Source: Streptomyces sp. AC512_CC834 (GTDB lineage: Bacteria > Actinomycetota > Actinomycetes > Streptomycetales > Streptomycetaceae). From it: a stretch of DNA of 64,000 nt. Shown here one piece after another: positions 19,501-27,946 of this stretch (positions within the stretch are counted from its first letter, which is position 1; each line of letters starts with the position of its first letter). The stretch spans positions 159,764 to 223,763 of the forward strand of contig NZ_JAGMUO010000034.1 of assembly GCF_019049325.1 (NCBI RefSeq). The letters run 5' to 3'. The translations under genes were made by a program, and so were the position numbers. The notes beneath the pieces were generated by a model. That model was not told where the DNA came from and made no database searches. It saw nothing but the letters and a program-made list of their open reading frames with translations.

Positions 19501-22500
19501 GGTGTGTCCCCGGCGAGCCGACGCAGCACCACACTGCCCTGCCGGGTGTCGACCACGGCCTGCAACCCGGCCCGCGTGTCCTCGTCCACAGGCGGCGCCA
19601 CGCCGAACCGCACGTCGTCCAGGGCCGGTGCCGGACCGCCCGTCGCCGCGGCACTGCCCAGCGCCGCCTCCAGGAGCCCGGCCGCGGACACCGTCGTACC
19701 CGCCCCGGACGTCGTCACCTGCCAGGGGCTGCGCGTGCCGTCGAACGCCACCGGGAGCAGCGCCGTCCACGGGGCCGTCGTCGGCCGCACCGGCGCCCCG
19801 ACGAGCGCGCCGCGCGCCGCCGAACCGTCCACAGGCGCGTCCGGCAGCCAGTGCTCCTTGCGCTGCCACGGATAGGCCGGCAGATCCACGACCGTGCGCC
19901 CGGGTCCCGCGAACGCGGCCCAGTCGACCGGGGCGCCCTGCGCGTGCAGCACACCCAGCGCGGTCAGCAGCGAGCCCACCTCGTCCTCGTCACGGACCAG
20001 CGACGGCAGCACCACCGGCCGCTCCACACCGGCCTCCCGCAGCGACTCCTCGGCCCCGGACACCAGCACCGGGTGCGGGGAGATCTCCACGAACACCCGG
20101 TCCCGCGGGTCCTCGACCGCGCTCACCGCGTCCTGGAAGAGCACCGTGTCGCGCAGATTGCGGCCCCAGTACTCGGCGGTGAGCGCCGAACCCGGCAGCT
20201 CGCCGCCCACCACCGCGGAGTAGAACGGCACGCGTGTCCCGGACGGCACCAGGTCACCGAGCCCGGAGACCAGCCGTTCCCGCAGCGGCTCCGTCAGCGG
20301 TGAGTGCGGGGCCACCGGCACCTTCACCCGGCGTACGAACACATTCGCCTCGGCCAGCTCAACGGACAGTTCCTCGAGCGCCGCGAGATCCCCGGCGACG
20401 ACCGTCGTCCGCGGCCCGTTGACCGTGGCGACGTCCAGCTTGTCCTCGTACAGGACCAGATACGGCGCGAGTTCCCGCCGGGGCAGACCGACGACGATCG
20501 AGCCGCCGGTGCCGACGATCGTGTCCAGCAGCCGCGAGCGCAGGCAGAGGATCTCCGCCGCCTGCGCCAGGGTCAGCGCCCCGGCCGCCCACGCGGCGGC
20601 GACCTCGCCCATGCTGTGTCCGACGACCGCCTCCGGCACCACGCCCCAGCTCCGCCACAGCTCGACCAGACCGACCTGCACGGCGAAGATCAGCTCCTGC
20701 GGGATGCCCTCGTCGAAGGGCCGGCTGTCCGGCTCGCCCCGCAGCGACGCCAGCGGTGACCAGGCGATCCACTTGCGCATCTCCTCCTCGCAGGCCTCCA
20801 CGGCCGCCCGGAACACCGGCTCGCCCGCCAGGAGTTGCCGGCCCATCCCGGCCCACTGCGAGCCGAACCCGGAGAAGACGAAGACACAGGAGCGGGCGGC
20901 CTCCGCGCTGCCGGTCAGCACGCCCGGGTGCTCCTCGCCCCGGGACAGTGCCCGCAGCGCCGAGCGGACCCCGACGACGTCCTGGCCGACCACGACGGCC
21001 CGCTGGTCCAGATGGCTGCGCCGCACCGACGCGGTGTACGCGAGGTCGGCGAGCGTGCGCGCGCTGCTCGACTCCAGCAGCCCCAGGTACCGCTTCGCCG
21101 CGCCGGGCAGCGCCGTCCGCTGCGCCGCCGACAGCGGCAGCGCGAACCGCGCGGGAGGCGTGGTGTCCGCCTCCTCGGCGGCCCGTGACCGCTCGGGGGG
21201 CTCGGCCACCAGCACATGCGCGTTGGTGCCGGTGAAACCGAAGGAGCTGACGCCCGCTATCCGGCGCCGGCCCTGTTCCGGCCAGTGCGCCGAACCCTCG
21301 GCGATCCGCAGGCCCAGCCGCTCCCAGTCGATCTGGCGGGTCGGCTCGGTGGTGACTCCGATGTGCGGGGCGATCCGCCCGTGGTGCACCGACAGGACCG
21401 TTTTGATGAGGCCCGCCATGCCGGCGGAGGCCTCCAGATGGCCGATGTTGGGCTTGGCCGACCCCACCACCAGCGGGGCGCCGTCGCCGTCGCCGTCGCC
21501 CGTTCCACCCGGACGCAACGCCTGGGCGAGCGCCCGCAGTTCGATCGGGTCGCCGAGCGGGGTGCCGGTGCCGTGTGCCTCCGCGTAGCCGACCTCGGGG
21601 CCAATCAGGCCCGCCTGCTCCAGCGCCTGGTGGATGAGCGCGCGCTGCGCGGAGCCGTTCGGGACGGTCAGGCCACTGCTGGCGCCGTCCTGGTTCACGG
21701 CGCTGCCCGGCAGCACCGCGTAGACCCGGTCGCCGTCGGCGAGCGCGGTGGACAGCCGCTTGAGGACGACCGCTCCGGAGCCCTCGCCGCGCAGATAGCC
21801 GTCGGCGGCCTCGTCGAAGGTGCGGCAGTGGCCGCTGGGGGAGAGGGCGCCGCCGGCCGAGACCGAGACCGGGATCACCGGGCTGAGGATCACGTTGACA
21901 CCGCCGGCCACCACCAGGTCGCTCTCGCCCTGCCGCAGGCTCTGCATGGCCAGGTGTACGGCGGTCAGCGAGGAGGAGCAGGCGGTGTCCACGGCCATGC
22001 TCGGGCCGGTCAGCCCGAGGAAGTAGGAGAGCCGTCCGGAGGCTCCGGCGAACGAGTTGCCGGTGCCGTAGTAGAGGTCCACGTCCTTCAGGTGGCTGCC
22101 GACGTGCTGGGCGTGGTCGGAGCTGTTCATCCCGACGAACACGCCGGTGGCGGAGCCGCGCAGCCGGTCCCTGGTGGCGCCGGCGTCCTCCAGCGCCTCG
22201 TAGGCGACCTCCAGGAAGAGCCGGTGCTGCGGGTCGAGGCTGCGGGCCTCACGCGGCGAGACCCGGAAGAAGGCCGCGTCGAACCCGCGTACGTCGTCGA
22301 GGTAGCCGCCGCGCAGCGAGGTGATGGTACCGGGTGTCCAGGCCCCGTCGGACAGGAACGCCTGGCCGTCCCAGCGGTCCGAGGGCACGTCACGGATGAC
22401 CTCGCGGCCGTCGGTGAGGAGCTGCCAGTAGTCCTGTACGGAGGGGCTGCCGGGGAAGCGGCAGCTCATGCCGACGACGGCGATCGGGTCGTCGGCGGGT

Positions 22501-25500
22501 GCGGGTGCGGGTGCGGGTGCGGGTGCCTGTGCGGACGCCTCGGCGGGGACGGGGACGGGGACGGGGACGTGGACCGGCGGTGCCGCCGCCTGTGCCGTTC
22601 CCGTCGCGCGCGTCTCTCCCGTCGCGGCCGCCGCGGCCACCTGGGGCAGCAGATGGTCCACCAGCTCGTCCAGGCAGGGGTGTTCGAACGGGGTGGAGAG
22701 CGGGATGTCGAAACCGAGCCGGATACCGAGGCGGTCCACGAACTCCACGATGCTCAGCGAGTCCAGACCGAGGTCGGCGAAACCGCGCCGGGGCGGGATG
22801 CGCCGGTCCGGGTCCTGGCCGAGGACCTCGGCGAGCACCCCGGACGTCAGCCGCAGCAGCGACCTGCGCTCGCGGTCCGTGCCGCCCGCGCGCTCCGCTG
22901 CCGCCGCCGCCTCCTTCCCGGTCCCGTCCGCCACCGCGCCCGCAGGGGGATGGAACGGAGCGGTGGCGGACGGGACGACTTCCCGGCCCGGCCCGTCGGG
23001 GGGCGGGACCGCGACCGGGAGGTCACCGGCGGAGCGCGGCGGCTCCGCCGGGGTCGTGGGGCCGCCCGTTCCGGCGGCGTTCAGCTCGACGTGCTGGGCG
23101 GGCCCGACCGGGTTCCCGGCCGGGTCCAGCAGTTGCACCGCGAGCCGGGCGGGCGCCGTCCGGTCGTCCGGGACCGCGCCCGGCGCGTACTGCGTGCCGG
23201 GTGTCACCTCGGGCAGCCAGAACGACTCGTGCTGCCAGGGGTGCCGGGGCAGTTCGGTGAGATTGCCGGGCAGCAGCCGGGCCCAGTCGACCTCGGCGCC
23301 CGCGCAGTGCAGTTCGGCGAGCGAGGACAGCAGCGTCGCGGGCCCGTCGGCGTCCCGGCGCAGCGAGCCGACCGCGACCCCCTGGCGGCGCAGTGTCTTC
23401 AGAGCGTCGTTCAGGGGGCGTACGAGGGTGGGGTGCGGGCCGATCTCGATGAAGTCGGCGCCCCGGTCCTGGAGCAGCCCCCGCACCGCCGGCCACAGCC
23501 GCACCGGACTGACGACGTTGGCCGCCCAGTACCCGGCGTCCAGCACGGGCACCGGTTCCTCCGTGCTGACGGTGGACACGAACGCCTCGGGGGTGGCCGA
23601 TGCCGCCAGAGCGTCCAGCTCGCCCCGGAGCTGCTCGGCGTACGGGGCCATGGCCGGGCTGTGGAAGGCGTAGTTGCCGGGGACGAACCGCGCGGTGACG
23701 GAGCTCTCGCGCAGCAGGGAGGCGATCGCGGTGAGGTCGTCCTCGGACCCGGCGAGGACCGTGGCATTCGGTCCGTTGACGGTGGCGACGGTGACGGCCC
23801 GGCCGGTTCCGGTGGCGGCGGCCAGCGCCTCCTCCTCGGGGAGCGCCACCGCGAGCATCCGCCCGGTGCCCGCGGCGGCGCTCATGACGCGCCCGCGCCG
23901 GACCGCGAGGTCCAGCGCGGTGCGCAGGTCGAGGGCGCCGGTGAAACAGGCCGCCGAGATCTCGCCGAGGCTGTGGCCGATGACCTTGTCCGGCTCGACC
24001 CCGCGCTCGCGCCACACCTCGGCGACGGCCAACTGAAGGGCCACGACCGCGGGCTGGGCGAGTTCGGTGGCGGCGAGATCGCCGGCGCCGAGCAGTTCGC
24101 GCAGCGGGGGCAGGCCGGCCTCGCGCAGCACCGCGTCACTGCGTTCCAGGACGGCGGCGGCGACCGGCTCGCGGTCCCACAGGTCCAGGCCCATGCCGCT
24201 CCACTGCGAGCCCTGACCGGAGAAGACGAAGACGGTCCGGTGCCGTCGCCGGGGCTCGGCCGTGCCGGTGACGGTCCGCTCGTCGGGGGAGCCGTCGGCC
24301 AGTTCGCGCAGCGAGGCGCGCAGTTCCCCGGCGTCGGCGCCGACGACGGTGGCGCGCGCCTCGTGGTGGGTGCGGCGGACGGCGGCGGTGTGCAGGACGT
24401 CGGCCAGCGGCCGGTCTTTGTCGAGCGCCTCGGCCAGGTCCCGTGCGCGTTCCCGCAGCGCGGTCTCGGTGGACCCGGACAGCAGCAGCACCCGGGGCGC
24501 CGCCTCCCCGGATCCGGCGGCCGGCGCGGCGGAGGCCGGCGTGGCGGCGGTCTCGGGCGGCGCGGAGAGCAGCACATGCGCGTTGGTGCCGCTGAGGCCG
24601 AAGGCGCTCACGCCGAACAGCGTGTCCTCGTCCGCGTCCAGCGGGCGGGCCTCGGACGAGATGCTCAGCGGACCGTCGGCCCACGGGATCGCGGGGTTGG
24701 GAGTGTCGAGGTGCAGTTGCGGCGGGACCAGACGGTGCCGGGCGGTCAGGACGGTCTTGATGAGGGCGGCGACACCCGCGGCGGCGTCGGTGTGCCCGAA
24801 GTTGGCCTTGTGCGAGCCGATGTGCAGCGCGCGGTCCCCGTCCCGTCCGGGACCGAAGAGCCGCGACAGCGCGAAGGCCTCGATCGGGTCGCCGAGCGGT
24901 GTGCCCGTGCCGTGCGCCTCCACGTACGCGACCCGGTCCGGTGTGGCGCCTGCGCGGTCCAGGGCGTCGCGCAGCAGCATCTCCTGGGCGGTGGCGTTGG
25001 GCACGGTCAGACCGGCGCTGCGCCCGTCGTGGTTGAAGGCGCTGCCGCGGATCACCGCGAGCACCTGGTCGCCGTCGGCGAGCGCGTCGTCGAGCCGCTT
25101 CAGTACGACGACACCGCAGCCCTCGCCCCGTACGATGCCGTCCGCGTCGGCGGCGAAGGGCTTGCAGCGGCCGGTGGGGGAGAGGGCCTGCACCTTGCTC
25201 ATGAAGATGGACAGCTCGGGCGCCGCCAGGACGTTGACACCGCCGGCGAGCGCGGTGTCGGCCTCGCCGCAGGCCAGGCTGCGGCAGGCCAGGTGCACCG
25301 CCACCAGGGACGAGGAGCAGGCCGTGTTCACGGAGAGCGCCGGCCCGTGCAGGCCCAGGGTGTAGGCGACCCGGCCCGGCGCGAAACTGAACTCCTTGCC
25401 GCTGGCGTAGTAGGGGTCGATGCCCTTCACTCCGCGGGTCTTGGAGTGCAGCAGCGTGTAGTCCATCCCGAGCATGCCGAAGAAGACCCCGGTACGGGAC

Positions 25501-25865
25501 CCGGCCAGCCGGGGCTTGGTGAGTCCCGCGTGTTCCAGGGCCTCCCAGGAGACCTCCAGCAGGAGGCGCTGCTGCGGGTCCATCTCGCGCGCCTCGCGGA
25601 ACGAGATGCCGAAGAAGTCGGCGTCGAACCGGTCGAGTCCGGGGAGCACACCGGCGTGGCGGCAGTACCCGGTGCCCGGTGCCGAGCCGTCCTCGCTGAC
25701 GTACTCGGAACCCCAGCGTTCCGGGGGGATCTCCCCGATCACGTCGACGCCGTCCCGCAGGACGTTCCAGAAGGAGTCGGGACCGTTCACACCACCCGGG
25801 TAACGGCACCCGATGCCGACGAGGGCGATGGCCGGATCGGTGGTGATTCCGTTGCGGGCGGGCAT
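16551..25865 (-). CDS. Type I polyketide synthase A, two modules (KS-AT-ACP-KS-AT-[DH-like]-KR0-ACP)
   Basis: 3104 residues. Module 1: KS (NTACSSSLVAVH, Cys about 183), AT (GHSLGEISAACF, Ser about 632; YAFHSPAMAP), ACP (LGLDSLSIVE, Ser about 1036). Module 2: KS (DTACSSSLTAVH, Cys about 1296) and an AT with GHSMGE (Ser about 1751) but VAPHSP (about 1854) instead of HAFH or YASH. Then come a DH-like region without catalytic motifs, a low-complexity repeat linker (about 2221-2391), a KR whose NADPH motif (TGAGGVLAAP) and Tyr/Asn loop (GSVPGTWGGAVTG) are degenerate, and a final ACP (MDSVMSL, Ser about 3005). The layout mirrors PltB. The VAPH motif suggests a non-standard extender in module 2, which the CCR cassette could supply. 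It starts with a GTG/ATG-coupled RBS (GAGGGGGATTC). Confidence 0.93.
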   Translation of the reverse strand: MPARNGITTDPAIALVGIGCRYPGGVNGPDSFWNVLRDGVDVIGEIPPERWGSEYVSEDGSAPGTGYCRHAGVLPGLDRFDADFFGISFREAREMDPQQRLLLEVSWEALEHAGLTKPRLAGSRTGVFFGMLGMDYTLLHSKTRGVKGIDPYYASGKEFSFAPGRVAYTLGLHGPALSVNTACSSSLVAVHLACRSLACGEADTALAGGVNVLAAPELSIFMSKVQALSPTGRCKPFAADADGIVRGEGCGVVVLKRLDDALADGDQVLAVIRGSAFNHDGRSAGLTVPNATAQEMLLRDALDRAGATPDRVAYVEAHGTGTPLGDPIEAFALSRLFGPGRDGDRALHIGSHKANFGHTDAAAGVAALIKTVLTARHRLVPPQLHLDTPNPAIPWADGPLSISSEARPLDADEDTLFGVSAFGLSGTNAHVLLSAPPETAATPASAAPAAGSGEAAPRVLLLSGSTETALRERARDLAEALDKDRPLADVLHTAAVRRTHHEARATVVGADAGELRASLRELADGSPDERTVTGTAEPRRRHRTVFVFSGQGSQWSGMGLDLWDREPVAAAVLERSDAVLREAGLPPLRELLGAGDLAATELAQPAVVALQLAVAEVWRERGVEPDKVIGHSLGEISAACFTGALDLRTALDLAVRRGRVMSAAAGTGRMLAVALPEEEALAAATGTGRAVTVATVNGPNATVLAGSEDDLTAIASLLRESSVTARFVPGNYAFHSPAMAPYAEQLRGELDALAASATPEAFVSTVSTEEPVPVLDAGYWAANVVSPVRLWPAVRGLLQDRGADFIEIGPHPTLVRPLNDALKTLRRQGVAVGSLRRDADGPATLLSSLAELHCAGAEVDWARLLPGNLTELPRHPWQHESFWLPEVTPGTQYAPGAVPDDRTAPARLAVQLLDPAGNPVGPAQHVELNAAGTGGPTTPAEPPRSAGDLPVAVPPPDGPGREVVPSATAPFHPPAGAVADGTGKEAAAAAERAGGTDRERRSLLRLTSGVLAEVLGQDPDRRIPPRRGFADLGLDSLSIVEFVDRLGIRLGFDIPLSTPFEHPCLDELVDHLLPQVAAAAATGETRATGTAQAAAPPVHVPVPVPVPAEASAQAPAPAPAPAPADDPIAVVGMSCRFPGSPSVQDYWQLLTDGREVIRDVPSDRWDGQAFLSDGAWTPGTITSLRGGYLDDVRGFDAAFFRVSPREARSLDPQHRLFLEVAYEALEDAGATRDRLRGSATGVFVGMNSSDHAQHVGSHLKDVDLYYGTGNSFAGASGRLSYFLGLTGPSMAVDTACSSSLTAVHLAMQSLRQGESDLVVAGGVNVILSPVIPVSVSAGGALSPSGHCRTFDEAADGYLRGEGSGAVVLKRLSTALADGDRVYAVLPGSAVNQDGASSGLTVPNGSAQRALIHQALEQAGLIGPEVGYAEAHGTGTPLGDPIELRALAQALRPGGTGDGDGDGAPLVVGSAKPNIGHLEASAGMAGLIKTVLSVHHGRIAPHIGVTTEPTRQIDWERLGLRIAEGSAHWPEQGRRRIAGVSSFGFTGTNAHVLVAEPPERSRAAEEADTTPPARFALPLSAAQRTALPGAAKRYLGLLESSSARTLADLAYTASVRRSHLDQRAVVVGQDVVGVRSALRALSRGEEHPGVLTGSAEAARSCVFVFSGFGSQWAGMGRQLLAGEPVFRAAVEACEEEMRKWIAWSPLASLRGEPDSRPFDEGIPQELIFAVQVGLVELWRSWGVVPEAVVGHSMGEVAAAWAAGALTLAQAAEILCLRSRLLDTIVGTGGSIVVGLPRRELAPYLVLYEDKLDVATVNGPRTTVVAGDLAALEELSVELAEANVFVRRVKVPVAPHSPLTEPLRERLVSGLGDLVPSGTRVPFYSAVVGGELPGSALTAEYWGRNLRDTVLFQDAVSAVEDPRDRVFVEISPHPVLVSGAEESLREAGVERPVVLPSLVRDEDEVGSLLTALGVLHAQGAPVDWAAFAGPGRTVVDLPAYPWQRKEHWLPDAPVDGSAARGALVGAPVRPTTAPWTALLPVAFDGTRSPWQVTTSGAGTTVSAAGLLEAALGSAAATGGPAPALDDVRFGVAPPVDEDTRAGLQAVVDTRQGSVVLRRLAGDTPAGPALTANTAASGGGSVVAPADFDGLADDEPLRATLGALFPALGVRSADSGRGCAAVTVELPDGMSRHRLPADVLRLAVRLVADAASAPDGTTTPGVTDTSGDGTGSATAEAGSTAAGTGPAATGAGSTATGTGPTGDGTGSATAEAGSTAAGTGPAATGAGSTATGTGPATAEAGPVTAEAGLITAGTGTGGDGTGPAATGTGSTATGTGPTTAGTRPATTGAGSAAAGTGPATTGAGPTTAGTGPTGGGTGPVTAGAGLTAPGTGPVAPGEPVVGAVASVRVRSAVEGTLRVCRGPVRFGVDGLPEADVSVLDSAGRAVAELAGLRLAGSPDEAGADAERDRLSDLLYRMVWSPAGQRPADRDGGLAAPATRWLVCGDTEHLAGTVAEGLRAAGHEVRRVRSLDAAPSSGGGAGRELRLDPADREAWQTLLAAHANESTTAICDLWPLEDLESRPDGWRVTTALTTALADVEGGAPRLWLVTRQALLPTGHEGFPDGNQGAHAGLGRTLAMTRPDAWGGHVDLSRGSAEELRTLVTRLLCPPGDEHIQVEHSSVQVGSLVRAQAPERSAHRPLTADRWHLVTGAGGVLAAPVVDWLVAAGARRIVLADTEPAGGERWPGEDRIDGWHAAGAEIRTARTQGSRTELTALVEELRADVGIAGVVCAGSPGVATPLEETTESTVNAELNRAGTAELLHRLTEKDPVRLFVLLGSVPGTWGGAVTGAAAPSDWSLRALAARRRAGGLPVSHVELMPMEGSTLLDERTILLLKSSGIAPLRERDLVAALSLLAWDNTVHTCVADVDWELFGAALADAPHRELFRSVLGAAKRSGGTEFVAGLGALDPVQRRDRMLDWVCAQVAAVLGLSEDELRADQGFFDLGMDSVMSLTLRLRLSRELETELSSTVAFEHPTVVALTTHLLDRLGHGGPAPDDASRAADAADRGEGEGARDADGLDDLDDDELLRQLEAEISDERTLGFEENR
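18694..19205. repeat. 18-bp tandem repeat array inside PKS A (hexapeptide linker)
   Basis: About 510 bp of degenerate 18-bp units (GGTCCTGYNCCGGYGGYG on the + strand) within the PKS A reading frame, encoding roughly 170 residues of TGPATA / EAGPVTA-type hexapeptides. It lies between the DH-like region and the inactive KR of module 2. The frame is kept throughout because the unit is a multiple of three. It is probably a flexible linker expanded by slippage. Confidence 0.85.
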
Positions 25866-26061
25866 GAATCCCCCTCATGGAGAGCGGCGGTCGGGCCGAT
25901 GACGAGCCGTCCGGGCGCGGCAGGGTGCGCGGTCGGGTGCGCGGCAGGGTGCGCGCGTCCGGGAACTGGCGGTGAAGGCGGGTGAGGACAGAGGCCCGGG
26001 TGGCGGGAGGGGCGTCCACGCCACCCGGTCGTGTGGTGCGGCGGCGGGAAGCCGGCCCGCC

Positions 26062-27420
26062 CTAGAACTGGGCTGCCGCCGAGGGGGCCTTGAGGGTCCC
26101 CAGGTACTTGTGCCACAGGTGGTCGGGGTCGTTCTCGACCGCCTCGACAATCTCCCGCATCGCCGCCAGCGCCTTGGGCTCCCCGTCGTACACGTCGCCC
26201 TGGAGCATCTTGAGGACGTCCAGGCGGTAGCGCGGGTCTTGGACGAACGCGGTGAACAGGATGTTGAGCCGGTAGTAGATCGAGATGAACTCGTACCAGA
26301 TCCCGCACGCCGCGCGGAGCTTGCCCACGTACGTGTCGAACCGCTCCTGGCGGAAGTCGCCGGCCTTGTGGGCCGCGACGATGTCCGCGCAGGCCATCCG
26401 GGCACTGTTGAGCGCGACGCTGACACCGCTGGAGAAGATCGGGTCGACGAACCGGGCCGCGTCGCCGATCATGACGAGCGAGTCGTCGGAGATCTGGGTC
26501 AGGGCGTAGCTGTAGTCGCCCTCGGCCTTGAACGGCTTGACGCGCTTGGCGTTCTTGAGCGCGTCCTGGAGGGCCGGGCGGCTGCCGACCATGTCCCAGA
26601 AGAACGTCTCCAGGTCGTTCTTGGCTTCCTTGAACCGCTGCTTCTGGGTGACGACACCTATGGACGTGATGGTGTCGGTGATCGGGATCTGCCACACCCA
26701 GGTGTCCTCCAGCGGGAGGAAGTGGATGAAGATGTAGTCCGCCTGGTCCTTGTTGACGGCGAGGGCCTTGCGGTCGAAGTCGTCGAACCAGGCGTGCACC
26801 GCGTACTGGTTGAAGACCGGGTCCGGCTGCTTGACCTTGAGCTGGCTGCCCATCATCGTGCGGCGGCCGCTGGCGTCGACGACCATGCGCACGGGCACGC
26901 CGACCTGCTGGTTGCCGACCTTCGCCCGGATCACCGGGCGGTCGCGGTCGGTGAAGTCGACGCGGTTGACCCGGACGCCGTGGTAGACCTTGGCGCCCAG
27001 GCTCTCCGCGTGCTGCAGCAGGATCTGGTCGAACTTCGAGCGGTCCACGTGGAAGGTGTGGTCCCGGTCGACGCCGGCCTGGTCGCGCTCGCTGAACAGC
27101 ACCTCGGCGGCACGGAAGTCGTGGTCCAGGCCCGTGAAGCCCAGGTGGTCGATGTCCCCGTCCTGCGCGGAGGTCCAGGCGGCGCCGTACTTCTTGGGGA
27201 AGCCCGCGGCCTCGACCTTCGCCATCGCGCCGGTCTCCAGGAGCACCGGCGTGGTGGCCGGGACCAGCGACTCGCCGACGTGCTCGCGGGGAAAGGTCTC
27301 CGATTCGAAGACCACCACCGACATCCCCTCCTTGGCGAGGTAGGAGGCGGCGGTGGCGCCGGCCGGGCCGCCGCCGATGATGCCGATGTCGTAGTCGTAG
27401 TTCGCCGATGCCTCAGACAC
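26062..27420 (-). CDS. PltA-like FAD-dependent halogenase acting on carrier-bound pyrrole
   Basis: 452 residues, GTG start with TAGGAG 6 nt upstream. It has FAD motif GGGPAG (residues 16-21), ESETFPREHVGESLVPAT typical of the PltA/Mpy16/HrmQ group, and an intact WVWQIP (WxWxIP). These enzymes mono- or dichlorinate pyrrolyl-S-carrier proteins using FADH2, oxygen and chloride. Its place directly after the carrier-protein gene (50-bp gap) and before the PKS genes supports chlorination of pyrrolyl before polyketide extension. It clearly differs from the two other halogenase-type proteins of the operon in length and sequence, being shorter and without an N-terminal extension. How many chlorines it installs cannot be told from sequence. 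Confidence 0.93.
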   Translation of the reverse strand: MSEASANYDYDIGIIGGGPAGATAASYLAKEGMSVVVFESETFPREHVGESLVPATTPVLLETGAMAKVEAAGFPKKYGAAWTSAQDGDIDHLGFTGLDHDFRAAEVLFSERDQAGVDRDHTFHVDRSKFDQILLQHAESLGAKVYHGVRVNRVDFTDRDRPVIRAKVGNQQVGVPVRMVVDASGRRTMMGSQLKVKQPDPVFNQYAVHAWFDDFDRKALAVNKDQADYIFIHFLPLEDTWVWQIPITDTITSIGVVTQKQRFKEAKNDLETFFWDMVGSRPALQDALKNAKRVKPFKAEGDYSYALTQISDDSLVMIGDAARFVDPIFSSGVSVALNSARMACADIVAAHKAGDFRQERFDTYVGKLRAACGIWYEFISIYYRLNILFTAFVQDPRYRLDVLKMLQGDVYDGEPKALAAMREIVEAVENDPDHLWHKYLGTLKAPSAAAQF

Positions 27421-27469
27421 GTGAGCTCCTATCGGGTTCTGGTGGGTGACGTCGCGCCGTGGCCGCAGG

Positions 27470-27739
27470 TCAGTGGACGGGCGTACGGAGGGACAGCAGC
27501 AGGTCGGTGATGCTGTCCAGGTTCTGGAAGTTGGTGCCGGTCAGCTCGGTCGGCGGGATGTTCGTTCCCAGCTCGTCCCGGATGTAGGTGAGCAACTGGG
27601 CGGTGTTGATCGAGGTGAGGATGCCCCACTCGAGCAGCGGGGTGTCCGGGGCGATGCCCTGGCTGTCGGGCTCCGCGAGCAGTCGCTCCTGGACGAACTC
27701 GGTGAGCTGGACGATCAGTTCGTCGCGGTCACTGGCCAC
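27470..27739 (-). CDS. PltL-like peptidyl carrier protein (proline/pyrrole carrier)
   Basis: 89 residues, GTG start with AGGAGG 6 nt upstream. It is an acidic four-helix carrier protein; the phosphopantetheine site is Ser43 in EWGILTSINTAQLL, where Thr replaces the usual Asp before Ser. Discrete carriers of this kind (PltL, RedO, CloN5, HrmL) hold L-prolyl for oxidation to pyrrolyl and chlorination. It is the first gene of the long minus-strand operon and is followed at once by the PltA-like halogenase. The ligase and dehydrogenase that act on it are in the neighbouring operon, and the PPTase that would activate it is divergently encoded at 27947. Confidence 0.93.
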   Translation of the reverse strand: MASDRDELIVQLTEFVQERLLAEPDSQGIAPDTPLLEWGILTSINTAQLLTYIRDELGTNIPPTELTGTNFQNLDSITDLLLSLRTPVH

Positions 27740-27813
27740 GGCGTACCTCCTGGAGGCGTGTTGACGGGTGGGTGTCCCGCCGGATGTCCCGCCGGGAGTG
27801 CGGCGATCGGCGG

Positions 27814-27836
27814 TTTCAACGCCGTATTTCAACGCC
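27814..27836. promoter_or_regulatory. Direct repeat TTTCAACGCC x2 in the carrier-protein promoter
   Basis: TTTCAACGCC occurs at 27814-27823 and 27827-27836 (13-bp period, just over one helical turn). The same 10-mer occurs at 48735-48744 before the KASIII gene. It is probably a regulator half-site within the carrier/PPTase divergent promoter. Confidence 0.5.
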
Positions 27837-27852
27837 TGATGATGTCATTTCT

Positions 27853-27882
27853 CGATGAACTCTACTAGTGTTGAGTTCATCG
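27853..27882. promoter_or_regulatory. Perfect inverted repeat CGATGAACTC-(10)-GAGTTCATCG
   Basis: The arms 27853-27862 and 27873-27882 are exact reverse complements separated by 10 bp, centred between the divergent carrier-protein operon and the PPTase/TE genes. The 12-mer GATGAACTCTAC inside it (27854-27865) recurs exactly at 61756-61767 before the radical-SAM operon. It is the best-defined operator candidate in the window and of a size fitting a TetR dimer or pair of dimers. Confidence 0.7.
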
Positions 27883-27946
27883 TCAAGGGGTCGGCGGCAA
27901 GCGAGGACGACAGACCGCCGCCGACCGGGGACCGAAGGGGCCGGGG

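Noticed and set aside
21216..25985. A 1589-codon + strand open frame
   Set aside because: Antisense shadow of PKS A; no recognisable motifs and no RBS.
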